A stretch of DNA of 62,000 nucleotides from assembly GCA_030141605.1 (NCBI GenBank), contig JAQGDQ010000304.1, positions 1 through 62,000 of the forward strand, written 5' to 3'. Position 1 is the first letter of the stretch, and each line of letters starts with the position of its first letter. Made by a program: the position numbers and the translations under genes. The stretch is from Tubiluchus corallicola. Its lineage: Eukaryota > Priapulida > Priapulimorpha > Priapulimorphida > Tubiluchidae. The notes beneath the pieces were generated by a model. That model was not told the origin of the DNA and did no database searches. It was given only the letters and a program-made list of their open reading frames with translations. Of the stretch, positions 46,144-54,907 are shown in pieces.

Positions 46144-48246
46144 GTGAAAAGATTTACATTACTGACGCTACTTGCAGTTCTGGTCATGACATCCTGTAAA
46201 AATGAAAAAAAGGCTGGAAATCCATTCTTTGAAGCTTACAACACACAATTTGCAGTACCCCCTTTTGACAAAATATCCAGTGAGCACTTCTTGCCGGCTA
46301 TAGAAGAGGGGATAAAACAAGAAAAAGAGGAGATCAAAAAGATAGTCTCTAACAGTGATGCTCCTACATTTGAAAACACAATCCTTGCTCTGGAATACAG
46401 TGGAGAACTACTGAGGAGTGCCAGCACAGTATTTTACAACTTGCGGTCGGCTAACACCAGCGACGAAATGCAAAAACTGGCTGAGACTATTGTCCCAAAA
46501 TTATCTAAACACTCCGACGACATAAGCCTGAACGAAGAACTTTTTAAGCGAGTTAAAGAGCTTTACAACAACAGAAAGAATCTGAAGTTGAATGTTGAAG
46601 AACTAAGGCTTCTGGAGGAGGTTCATAAAAACTTTATACGTAGTGGTGCAAACCTACCTGATGATAAAAAAGAACAACTAAAAAAAATCAATGAAGAGTT
46701 AGCAACGCTGACACTCCAGTTTAGTGATAATGTATTAAAAGAGACTAATAATTTTAAACTGATTGTTGAAAATAAGGCAGACTTGGCGGGGCTCACAAAA
46801 TCAATAATAAGTGCTGCAGCCGACGATGCAAAATCTGCCGGGTTAGATGGCAAATGGGTGTTTACCCTTCATAAGCCCAGCTGGATACCATTCCTTACAT
46901 ACTCAGAAAAACGCAATTTGCGTGAAAAGCTGTACAAAGCTATGTATAACCGTGGTGAAAGTAGCAATAAAAAGATTATAAACAAGCAGGTAAATCTTCG
47001 CTTGCAGAAGGCCAATCTTATGGGATTTGACAACTGGTCAGCATTTATGCTGGACAACCGTATGGCAAAAGAGCCCGGCAATGTGTACAAGCTGCTGGAT
47101 AAGCTATGGCAACCTGCCCTTAAAATAGCAAAACTGGAAGCTGAAGACATGCAGAAAATAATAAAAGAAGAAGGAGCCAACTTTAACCTCGAAAGCTGGG
47201 ACTGGTGGTACTACGCAGAAAAAGTACGAAAAGCAAAATTTGACCTTGACGATGAGCAACTACGCCCTTACTTTGAGCTGAATAATGTCTTAAATGGTGC
47301 TTTCACTGTCTCAAACAGGCTATACGGGCTCACATTTGAGGAGTTGAACGATATGCCCATATATCACCCCGAATGCCGGGTCTTTGAAGTGAAAGAGAAA
47401 GATGGAACTCATGTAGGAGTCCTGTATGCCGACTTCCACCCACGCGCTTCAAAGCGCGGTGGAGCATGGATGACAAGCTACAGAAAACAACGCTTCTCCA
47501 AAGACGGAAAAGAGATACGCCCTGTCATATCTATCGTATGTAACTTTTCTAAACCAACGGGCGACAAACCTGCTCTACTTAGCTTTGACGAAGTAGAGAC
47601 ACTTTTCCATGAATTTGGGCATGCCCTGCACGGACTATTGTCAAACTGCCGCTTTAACAGCCTGTCAGGAACATCCGTTCCAAGAGATTTTGTGGAACTG
47701 CCATCGCAAATAATGGAGCATTGGGTGGCTCAGCCAGAGGTGCTAAACCTTTACGCAAAACATTATAAAACAGGAGAAACAATACCACAGGAACTAATAA
47801 ATAAGCTCGACAAGGCAAGTAAATTTAACCAGGGATTTGTTACAGTAGAATATCTCGCTGCGTCAGTTCTAGACATGGACTATCACACTATATCAGAAGA
47901 AGGAAATATTAATATTGATGAGTTTGAAAGAAACTCAATGAACAAAATAGGGCTTATTAATGAAATTATACCCCGTTATAAATCAACATACTTCGCACAT
48001 ATTTTTTCAAGCCCATCAGGATACTCTAGCGGGTACTATAGTTACATATGGGCAGAAGTACTTGACTCTGACGCTTTCGAAGCATTTAAAGAGGCGGGTA
48101 ATATTTTTGATCAGAATGTTGCCAGCTCATTCAGAAAAAATATTCTGGAAAAAGGAGGTACAGATGAAGCAATGAAACTCTATCTTAACTTTCGTGGTAA
48201 AGAGCCAAGTATAGAGCCACTGCTTGCAAATAGAGGATTGAACTAA
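46144..48246 (+). CDS. dcp: M3 family oligopeptidase (dipeptidyl carboxypeptidase)
   Basis: A 700-residue zinc metallopeptidase of the Dcp/thimet oligopeptidase family, here a lipoprotein (anchor C18 in VLVMTSC), so periplasmic. The zinc motif HEFGH (H489, E490, H493) and the downstream SGTSVPRDFVELPSQIMEHW and SGYYSYIWAEVLDSDAF motifs are typical. Start codon is GTG: it gives the only clean signal peptide (MKRFTLLTLLAVLVMTSC). Removes dipeptides from the C-termini of oligopeptides. Monocistronic. Confidence 0.92.
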   Translation: MKRFTLLTLLAVLVMTSCKNEKKAGNPFFEAYNTQFAVPPFDKISSEHFLPAIEEGIKQEKEEIKKIVSNSDAPTFENTILALEYSGELLRSASTVFYNLRSANTSDEMQKLAETIVPKLSKHSDDISLNEELFKRVKELYNNRKNLKLNVEELRLLEEVHKNFIRSGANLPDDKKEQLKKINEELATLTLQFSDNVLKETNNFKLIVENKADLAGLTKSIISAAADDAKSAGLDGKWVFTLHKPSWIPFLTYSEKRNLREKLYKAMYNRGESSNKKIINKQVNLRLQKANLMGFDNWSAFMLDNRMAKEPGNVYKLLDKLWQPALKIAKLEAEDMQKIIKEEGANFNLESWDWWYYAEKVRKAKFDLDDEQLRPYFELNNVLNGAFTVSNRLYGLTFEELNDMPIYHPECRVFEVKEKDGTHVGVLYADFHPRASKRGGAWMTSYRKQRFSKDGKEIRPVISIVCNFSKPTGDKPALLSFDEVETLFHEFGHALHGLLSNCRFNSLSGTSVPRDFVELPSQIMEHWVAQPEVLNLYAKHYKTGETIPQELINKLDKASKFNQGFVTVEYLAASVLDMDYHTISEEGNINIDEFERNSMNKIGLINEIIPRYKSTYFAHIFSSPSGYSSGYYSYIWAEVLDSDAFEAFKEAGNIFDQNVASSFRKNILEKGGTDEAMKLYLNFRGKEPSIEPLLANRGLN

Positions 48247-48311
48247 GCAGGGTTTCAATAAAAACTCCATAGGGAAAAAAGCTTTCTGTAGACTCTTTGC
48301 AAAAAACTGAT

Positions 48312-48436
48312 GCTTTTTTGCAAAGAGAAATACCTTGAATCAGATTGATAAGAGGTTCGGTAAGAAATCGCAGCATACCAGCGGAAATGAATGTTTTGAC
48401 AAAAACATTCATGAAAAATAGGATCTGTAAAGGCCC
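48312..48436 (+). repeat. Intergenic repeat family, copy 15
   Basis: Contains TTTTTTGCAAAGAG, TTGAATCAGATTGATAAG and TGTTTTGACAAAAACATTCA; ends ATCTGTAAAGGCCCC. It lies in a convergent gap. Confidence 0.5.
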
Positions 48437-48500
48437 CAAAAGATATAGCTATAAACAGCTGACACTAAAAAGAATCTTATAAGACCCCCACCAGCAAGAA

Positions 48501-49286
48501 TCAATTATCACCACTCTTTGAACTACTGTTATACTGAATATATAGCTCCTTAACCCGGTCTTCCACTTCATAATTGGAAGCGCTGTAGTATAACCCATGA
48601 TTTGCATTACAATAAACCATAAAATCATCTAACTCATCATCCTTCAAGCCGGTAATTCGCCTTAAAATATCTTTGTTGTACACAAGTGAAAATATCTCCC
48701 ACTCCCGTTGTGTCTGTATCGTACTAACAGCTCTCCTCTTGCTCTTCTCCTTCTTGCTAAAATGATAATGCATAAACGAAAAAGGCTGAAGCATAACATA
48801 ACTCCAGTGAGGTTTTGACGAATAGGAATCGCTTCTCAACTCAACAGGAACATTCGACTTATTACCCTGAGGTATACCTCGCAAGTTTACCTCCGGTGCT
48901 CTCCCCAGAACCTCTACCTCCCTAATAAGATAACTGACTGATGACAATTCATATATGGGAATACCAATACCCTTTTCTAAATAATCACTTACATAAATAT
49001 GCCTTGATGTATAGCCCAGCACCTTTATTAGAAGACTGTCTGACGGGTCTGCCTGCAACGAAAAAAAACCGTTAACATCCGACATAGTGCCTCCATGTAC
49101 TCTATGGTTTATAATATGTGCATAGGGAACAGGCTCCCCTGTCGATTGATCTACCAATTTCCCTGAAACATTAACCATATCCTCCAGAAAATATGGCTGA
49201 GATAAAAGAGGCAGTGGCTGTAAAACTGCCAAAAGAAAAAGCCAGCAACCCACTACAACATAGCGATAGCCCACTTTTTTTGACAT
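48501..49286 (-). CDS. CarboxypepD_reg-like envelope protein
   Basis: A 261-residue secreted protein. The start MSKKVGYRY gives a signal peptide ending LLSQ; the frame is open 17 codons further up but without a signal. Residues about 40-115 are a CarboxypepD_reg-like/TonB-plug-type beta-sandwich (VSGKLVDQSTGEPVPYAHI, GGTMSDVNGFFSLQA). No TonB-dependent barrel follows; the C-terminal half is a charged, mixed region (LKDDELDDFMVYC) of unknown role. It is 68 bp downstream of dapL on the same strand and may be co-transcribed. Confidence 0.72.
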   Translation of the reverse strand: MSKKVGYRYVVVGCWLFLLAVLQPLPLLSQPYFLEDMVNVSGKLVDQSTGEPVPYAHIINHRVHGGTMSDVNGFFSLQADPSDSLLIKVLGYTSRHIYVSDYLEKGIGIPIYELSSVSYLIREVEVLGRAPEVNLRGIPQGNKSNVPVELRSDSYSSKPHWSYVMLQPFSFMHYHFSKKEKSKRRAVSTIQTQREWEIFSLVYNKDILRRITGLKDDELDDFMVYCNANHGLYYSASNYEVEDRVKELYIQYNSSSKSGDN

Positions 49287-49354
49287 ATGCACATAAGTAA
49301 GCATCATTTGCTTGTAATTTAGTAAATAAGCAAACAAAATCAGACTTCAGTACT

Positions 49355-50587
49355 TTATAAAAACATTGCCTTAATCTTTTCCATCGCTTTTAACACATTA
49401 TCCCTATCAGCAAAAGCAGAAAACCGAAAATACCCTTCACCTGACGGACCAAAGCCCGAGCCTGGCGTGCCAACAACACCTGTTTCTTGTAGTACTTTGT
49501 CGAAAAAATCCCATGACTTCATGCCTCCAGGTGTCTTAACCCACACATATGGAGCATTTACACCGCCATATACACTTAACCCCGCCCCACTCAGATCCCG
49601 CTTCATAATTGCAGCATTTCTGAGATAATATCTGATAACCTCTCCAACCTCTCTCTCCCCCTGCTCTGTAAAGATCGCAGCAGCAGCTTTCTGTACAGGA
49701 TAAGAGACACCATTGAACTTTGTAGACTGGCGACGCAGCCACAGATTTTTTACAAAATGAGAATTCCCTCCCCTATCATAAGCAACAAGCTCATCAGGCA
49801 CAACTGTATACGCACAGCGAGTACCAGTAAAACCAGCCGTCTTAGAAAAACTTCTAAACTCTATAGCAACTTTCTTGGCCCCATCTATCTCATAGATCGA
49901 ATGTGGAATATTATCTTCTACAATAAATGCCTCATAAGCTGCATCATACAGAATAATACTACTGTTTTTTAAAGCATAATCAACCCATTTCTTTAAACCC
50001 TCCTTTGTTGCCACTGCCCCTGTGGGATTATTTGGAAAACACAAAAATATAATGTCGACATGCTCTTTGGGCAATTCGGGAATAAAACCATTTTCCTCAG
50101 TACAAGGCATATAAACGACACCATCAAAATATCCATTATCCATGCTCTCTCCTGCCTTTCCCGACATAACAGTAGTATCAGCATAAACAGGATAAACAGG
50201 ATCTCCAATAGCTACCTTACTATTGGGCCCAAATATTTCCTGTATATTTCCTGTATCACACTTCGAGCCATCGGAAACTATAATCTCATTCGCTGAAATA
50301 TTAATACCGTTCTTTCGATACGCACCCTCTGCAATAGCCTCGCGGAGAAACTCGTAACCTTGCTCCGGCCCATAACCTTTAAACGTAGAAGCATTCGCCA
50401 TCTCTTCTACCCCTTTATGAAATGCTTCTACTACGCATGTAACAAGAGGCTGCGTAACATCTCCGATTCCCATTCGAATTATTTCTCTGGTGGGATTTGC
50501 ATTAGCAAACTCTTGAACCCTTCTGCTTATTTCAGGAAACAGATACCCCGCCTTAAGCTTTAAATAATTCTCATTTATTAGCGCCAT
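49355..50587 (-). CDS. dapL: LL-diaminopimelate aminotransferase
   Basis: A 410-residue PLP aminotransferase converting tetrahydrodipicolinate directly to LL-diaminopimelate, bypassing the acylated intermediates. The N-terminal [17 protein letters not shown] and GIGDVTQPL are DapL hallmarks; FPNNPTG and PLP Lys249 in [12 protein letters not shown] complete the fold-type I site. Divergent from dapF, with lysA beyond, so the three genes cover tetrahydrodipicolinate to lysine. Confidence 0.95.
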   Translation of the reverse strand: MALINENYLKLKAGYLFPEISRRVQEFANANPTREIIRMGIGDVTQPLVTCVVEAFHKGVEEMANASTFKGYGPEQGYEFLREAIAEGAYRKNGINISANEIIVSDGSKCDTGNIQEIFGPNSKVAIGDPVYPVYADTTVMSGKAGESMDNGYFDGVVYMPCTEENGFIPELPKEHVDIIFLCFPNNPTGAVATKEGLKKWVDYALKNSSIILYDAAYEAFIVEDNIPHSIYEIDGAKKVAIEFRSFSKTAGFTGTRCAYTVVPDELVAYDRGGNSHFVKNLWLRRQSTKFNGVSYPVQKAAAAIFTEQGEREVGEVIRYYLRNAAIMKRDLSGAGLSVYGGVNAPYVWVKTPGGMKSWDFFDKVLQETGVVGTPGSGFGPSGEGYFRFSAFADRDNVLKAMEKIKAMFL

Positions 50588-50604
50588 AATAAGTATAATA
50601 ATTT

Positions 50605-50636
50605 CAAAAAATAATATGAAACTTTAACTTTGCAAA
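50605..50636 (-). promoter_or_regulatory. Candidate dapL promoter
   Basis: On the minus strand: TTTG (50636-50633), 19 bp, then TATTTTTTG (50613-50605), which matches TAnnTTTG with one extra T, about 20 nt before the dapL ATG. Confidence 0.4.
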
Positions 50637-50700
50637 TGTATTAAAAATTAATCATGTTAATAGGAACTATATATTAGACGCTATGAATCGCTATTAAAAT

Positions 50701-51552
50701 ATGAAAAACTCTTTTGTAAAATCTCATGGGCTCGGCAACGACTATATTATTTTAAACAGCTATGACATTAGCTTTTTGATAAGCCCGGAAAACATACGCA
50801 AAATTTGTGACGTTCACTTTGGAATTGGCTCTGATGGTATTCTTTTGAAAGTACCGTCCGATAATGCCGATTTTGGACTACGCATTTACAATCCTGACGG
50901 CTCAGAGGCCGAAAAAAGTGGTAATGGGCTAAGAATATTTGCAAAATATCTTTTTGACCATGGATTTACAGCTAACAAAAGTTTTACTATTGACACTGCC
51001 GGTGGAATAGTTTGCGCCAATATTATGGAGGAGGTAAACAGCAAAGTAAGAACAGTAAGAGTGGATATGGGCAAAGCTATATTTAAAGCAAAAGACATAC
51101 CTGTAATATCAGATAATGAAGAGTGCTTTGATGAACAACTTGACCTGCCGGATACCAGCTATAACATAAATTGCGTATCTGTTGGCAACCCCCACTGTGT
51201 AATAGTAAAAAACAGACAGAGTGTTGATGAAATAATGAAATATGGCAAACTAATAGAAAATCACAAAAAATTCCCAAACAGAATAAATGTGCAATTTGCA
51301 AAGGTTATCTCCGACAACGAAGTTGAAGCGCTTATATGGGAAAGAGGAGCCGGATATACGCTTGCATCAGGTAGCTCTTCATGTGCAGTGGCTGCCGTTT
51401 TGCTGAAAAAAGGCTTAACAAGTAGAAATATGATTATAAAAATGCCCGGAGGCAGCCTGCAAGTGGAAATTGATGAGGAGTGGAACATAAAAATGACGGG
51501 AGAAGTAAAAGAGGTAGCAACAGGAGTATTGAGTGATGAATTGGTGGGATAA
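50701..51552 (+). CDS. dapF: DapF-like diaminopimelate epimerase, Ser/Cys variant
   Basis: A 283-residue protein of the DapF fold, placed to convert LL-DAP to meso-DAP. The N-terminal SHGLGNDYI and NPDGSEAEKSGNG and the second-half ERGAGYTLASGSSSC align with DapF. The first catalytic Cys (Cys73 in classical DapF) is Ser73 here, and the canonical TLACG is TLASG; the second catalytic Cys is kept (C228). The same motif style occurs in a group of proteins annotated as DapF. With only one active Cys, a different mechanism or substrate cannot be excluded, though neighbours dapL and lysA argue for DAP epimerization. Confidence 0.8.
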   Translation: MKNSFVKSHGLGNDYIILNSYDISFLISPENIRKICDVHFGIGSDGILLKVPSDNADFGLRIYNPDGSEAEKSGNGLRIFAKYLFDHGFTANKSFTIDTAGGIVCANIMEEVNSKVRTVRVDMGKAIFKAKDIPVISDNEECFDEQLDLPDTSYNINCVSVGNPHCVIVKNRQSVDEIMKYGKLIENHKKFPNRINVQFAKVISDNEVEALIWERGAGYTLASGSSSCAVAAVLLKKGLTSRNMIIKMPGGSLQVEIDEEWNIKMTGEVKEVATGVLSDELVG

Positions 51553-51648
51553 ATAAAATAGTATAGGCAATAAAATTGATAAAAAATAGCTCAAAAAAGA
51601 TAACGAATTGTAACTTCGCGTTTTAAATAAAAAACATTAAATACAACT

Positions 51649-52908
51649 ATGTCAGATAAGACCCTGCCTTTTTCAAAAAAAGAATTAGAGTCAATAATTG
51701 AAAAATTTCCTACTCCATTTCATATATACGATGAAAAAGCTATAGTAGATAATGCAAGAAGGCTAAATAAAGCTTACTCGTGGAACCCCGGATTTAAAGA
51801 ATTCTTTGCTATAAAAGCCACTCCAAACCCATACATAATTCAACTTATGCGCAGAGAAAAGTTTGGGGTCGACTGTAGTTCAATGGCAGAGCTTGAACTT
51901 GCCGAAAAAATCGGCATGAGAGGTGATGAGATAATGTTTACTTCAAATGATACTCCTGCAGAAGACTTTCGCAAAGCAATGGAGCTGGGGGCAATTATCA
52001 ACCTTGATGACATAGCTCATATTGAGTTTCTGGAAAAAAATGCGGGCCTTCCCGAGCTGATATGTATGAGGTATAACCCCGGTGTATTGAAAGAAGGGAA
52101 TGCAATCATAGGGCATCCTGAAGAGGCTAAATACGGATTTACCCGCCAACAACTATTTGACGGTTACAAAATAGCTGTGGAAAAGGGAGTTAAAAGATTT
52201 GGCATACACACAATGGTAGCTTCAAATGAATTGGAAGTCGGATACTTTATTGAAACAGCACATATCCTGTTTGATTTAATATCTGAATTGTCAGACAAAT
52301 TGGGAATCCGCTTTGAATTTGTAAACCTTGGAGGAGGAATAGGAATACCATACAAAGAAGAGGAAAATATCGTTGACTTTGAGGAAATGAGCAAGGGTAT
52401 TCATACACTCTACAATAACATTATAGTTGCAAAAAAACTTGACCCTTTAAATATCTACTTTGAAATGGGAAGGGCAATAACAGGCCCTTACGGATATCTA
52501 GTATCAAAAACTCTTCACATTAAGAACACCTACAAAAATTACGTGGGGCTCGACTCATGCATGGTAGACCTTATGAGGCCCGCTCTGTACGGCGCCTATC
52601 ACCATATCACAATTGCAGGGAAGGAGAAAATGCCTGCAATGAAAAAATACGATGTAACCGGCTCGCTTTGTGAAAACAATGATAAATTTGCTATAGATCG
52701 CTGGCTGCCTGAAGTAGAGGTTGGTGATATCATTGTGATACATGATGCTGGCGCTCATGGGTACTCTATGGGATTTAACTATAATGGAAAATTGAAGTCC
52801 GCTGAACTTTTACTGAAAGAAGACGGTAATGTAATTCAAATACGTCGTGCAGAAACAGTTGAGGACTACTTTGCAACACTTGACTTTGAAGGAATACCAA
52901 CAATTTAG
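51649..52908 (+). CDS. lysA: Diaminopimelate decarboxylase
   Basis: A 419-residue fold-type III PLP enzyme converting meso-DAP to lysine. PLP Lys56 lies in FFAIKATPNP; VNLGGGIGIPY binds the cofactor phosphate; EMGRAITGPYGYLV and GSLCENNDKFA carry the catalytic Glu and Cys. GSLCENNDKFA replaces the more usual GPICESGD form, so this is a diverged LysA subgroup; a related specificity such as carboxynorspermidine decarboxylase is less likely given the dapL-dapF context. Starts 96 bp after dapF. Confidence 0.88.
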   Translation: MSDKTLPFSKKELESIIEKFPTPFHIYDEKAIVDNARRLNKAYSWNPGFKEFFAIKATPNPYIIQLMRREKFGVDCSSMAELELAEKIGMRGDEIMFTSNDTPAEDFRKAMELGAIINLDDIAHIEFLEKNAGLPELICMRYNPGVLKEGNAIIGHPEEAKYGFTRQQLFDGYKIAVEKGVKRFGIHTMVASNELEVGYFIETAHILFDLISELSDKLGIRFEFVNLGGGIGIPYKEEENIVDFEEMSKGIHTLYNNIIVAKKLDPLNIYFEMGRAITGPYGYLVSKTLHIKNTYKNYVGLDSCMVDLMRPALYGAYHHITIAGKEKMPAMKKYDVTGSLCENNDKFAIDRWLPEVEVGDIIVIHDAGAHGYSMGFNYNGKLKSAELLLKEDGNVIQIRRAETVEDYFATLDFEGIPTI

Positions 52909-52916
52909 ATGTAAAA

Positions 52917-53495
52917 ATGGCTATAGATTTTGAAAATGATATTTTAAATGCAGTTGAAACACTGAACAAAGGTGGAGTAATACTATACCCCACCGACACT
53001 GTCTGGGGTATCGGCTGTGACTCCACTAATGCAGAAGCAATAAATAGAGTATGCGAAATTAAAAAACGTAACAACACTACGGGTATGCTGGTGCTGATGG
53101 ACAACCCTGATCTTATCCCTGCCTATGTTGACGAAGTGCCTGAGATTGCATGGAGCTTAATTGATATTGCAGACAAGCCAACAACAATTATATATCCGGG
53201 AGCAAAAGGCTTTCCTAAAAACCTGATAGCTTCAGATGGAAGTATAGGTATACGCATCACATCCGAACTATTTACCTGCAACCTTATAAAACAATTTAAA
53301 AAGCCTATAGTATCAACATCTGCAAATATAAGTGGGAAACCCGCTCCCGGGAACTATAACCAAATTGATGATATAATAAAGGCAAAAGTTGATTACATTG
53401 TCAAATACAAGCAGGATGAAGAGATACCGGCACCAAAACCTAGCAGTATTTTACGGCTAGGCGTAGGCGGACAAATCGAAATAATAAGAGAATAA
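52917..53495 (+). CDS. tsaC: L-threonylcarbamoyladenylate synthase (TsaC/Sua5-YrdC)
   Basis: A 192-residue YrdC-domain protein making threonylcarbamoyl-AMP for t6A modification of ANN-decoding tRNAs. YPTDTVWGIGCDS and the KK/R RNA-nucleotide-binding patch (EIKKRNN), and STSANISGKPAPG, are the family motifs. No Sua5 C-terminal domain, so a short TsaC type. It follows lysA by 8 bp and is probably co-transcribed. The IS256-family element starts 15 bp after its stop. Confidence 0.9.
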   Translation: MAIDFENDILNAVETLNKGGVILYPTDTVWGIGCDSTNAEAINRVCEIKKRNNTTGMLVLMDNPDLIPAYVDEVPEIAWSLIDIADKPTTIIYPGAKGFPKNLIASDGSIGIRITSELFTCNLIKQFKKPIVSTSANISGKPAPGNYNQIDDIIKAKVDYIVKYKQDEEIPAPKPSSILRLGVGGQIEIIRE

Positions 53496-53537
53496 AAGGG
53501 GTAAAAAAAAGCACTATCTCATAAACTGTGTAAATAG

Positions 53538-53569
53538 AAAATGCCGAGGGTTGCAACCCTCGGCATTTT
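53538..53569. terminator. Bidirectional hairpin in the IS left end
   Basis: Perfect 32-bp palindrome AAAATGCCGAGGGTTG/CAACCCTCGGCATTTT, with T-runs on both sides, able to stop transcription into the IS from tsaC and outward. Confidence 0.7.
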
Positions 53570-53598
53570 TTTGTTTAATTTTAAAACTTTAGACAGTA

Positions 53599-54795
53599 AT
53601 GAAAAAAGAAGATTTATTAAATGATGATTTCCTTGAACAGTTTAATTCAGGGGAAGAGCTCAATGGTTTTTTACAAGAGCTCCAAAAACGAGGCATTGAA
53701 AAGATGCTTGAAGGAGAACTCGATGGTCATTTAGGCTATGATAAGAATCAAAAATCGGATAATCAGAATGCCCGCAATGGCTATTCAGAGAAGAGAGTCC
53801 GAACCACTCTGGGAGAATCCAACATTCAGGTTCCCCGAGACCGTGATGCTTCGTTTAATCCGATGATTGTACCCAAAGGAGGGAACATGGTCGATGGCTT
53901 AGAGAATATCATTGTTTCGTTTTATGCTAAAGGAATGAGTAATAGCGATATTGAAGAGCAAATTCGGGAGCTATACGGTTTTGAAGTTTCTACATCCACC
54001 ATATCAAGGATTACCGATTCAGTCACCAACGACATTGTAGCGTGGCAGAACCGACCTCTGGAAATTGTATACCTAATTGTTTGGATGGATGGCATTGTAT
54101 TTAAAGTGCGGGAGAACTCTAAGGTCGTCAACAAAACCGTTTACATTGCCGTAGGACTTCGCAGAGATGGGAAAAAAGAGGTTCTTGGCTTATGGTTGGG
54201 CAAGAGTGAGTCCGCTGCCTTTTGGATGAACGTACTTACCGATATGAAAGCCCGTGGAGTTAACGATATTCTGATTACGGCAACAGATAACTTGAATGGT
54301 TTTACAGATACTATCCGAACTGTTTTCCCTGAATCGAAAACACAAATATGTGTTGTTCATCAAATCCGTAACGCAAGCAGATACGTGGTTTGGAAAGATA
54401 AAAAGGCATTTACAAAAGATATGAAGCAAATCTATAATGCCCCTACAAAAGAGGCTGCAAAAGCAGCTTTAGAAGATTTTGCATCAGCTTGGGAGGATAA
54501 ATACTCTTACGCAATTAAAAGCTGGCGAGACAACTGGGAAGACCTAACAGTATTCTTTGAGTTTCCGCTGGAAATCAGAAAGATAATTTATACAACCAAC
54601 CTGATTGAGAATCTCAACGGAAAAATCAGAAAATACACAAAAAACAAACTTTCATTCCCGTCAGACCAGGCTGTAATGAAATCTGTATTTTTGGCAACCA
54701 GAGAAGCAACTAAAAAATGGTCAATGCCAATCAGGAACTGGGGCATTGTCTTGAATCAGTTCTTAGTTATATTTGAAAAAAGGGTCCAGCTATAA
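53599..54795 (+). CDS. IS256-family transposase
   Basis: A full-length 398-residue transposase. The DDE triad is D164 (VWMDGIVF), D230 (ATDNLNGF) and E337 (NLIENLNGK), with the family C-x2-H insert motif at C251/H254 ([11 protein letters not shown]). The N-terminal helix-turn-helix region (about residues 20-140) binds ends. No frameshift or stop, so it looks active. A deletion derivative of the element lies at 37562-37649. Confidence 0.95.
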   Translation: MKKEDLLNDDFLEQFNSGEELNGFLQELQKRGIEKMLEGELDGHLGYDKNQKSDNQNARNGYSEKRVRTTLGESNIQVPRDRDASFNPMIVPKGGNMVDGLENIIVSFYAKGMSNSDIEEQIRELYGFEVSTSTISRITDSVTNDIVAWQNRPLEIVYLIVWMDGIVFKVRENSKVVNKTVYIAVGLRRDGKKEVLGLWLGKSESAAFWMNVLTDMKARGVNDILITATDNLNGFTDTIRTVFPESKTQICVVHQIRNASRYVVWKDKKAFTKDMKQIYNAPTKEAAKAALEDFASAWEDKYSYAIKSWRDNWEDLTVFFEFPLEIRKIIYTTNLIENLNGKIRKYTKNKLSFPSDQAVMKSVFLATREATKKWSMPIRNWGIVLNQFLVIFEKRVQL

Positions 54796-54847
54796 ACAGC
54801 CAAACCCTCGGTGTTTTTTTAGTTTACACACTTTGTGAAACAGTGTC

Positions 54848-54860
54848 TTTCACAAAGTGT
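54848..54860. repeat. Relic IS-end sequence at the right flank
   Basis: TTTCACAAAGTGT, an inverted copy of the adjacent right terminus, forming a 13-bp stem with a 7-nt loop. Either a relic of another end or a target preference. Confidence 0.5.
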
Positions 54861-54907
54861 CTGATAGCCCCCCCCTTACTGATGCCATCATCAGCTTTTT
54901 GCCAAAA

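Larger units (their letters stand above)
53511..54847 (+). mobile_element. IS256-family insertion sequence
   Basis: 1337 bp. Imperfect terminal inverted repeats of about 23 bp (CACTATCTCATAAACTGTG at left against CACTGTTTCACAAAGTGTG from the right end; 19 of 23 positions agree). Single transposase gene inside. A 32-bp perfect palindrome (53538-53569) lies inside the left end and half of it (AACCCTCGG) is repeated at the right end. No clear target duplication; the right flank (54848-54860) is an inverted copy of the terminal TTTCACAAAGTGT. Confidence 0.85.
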
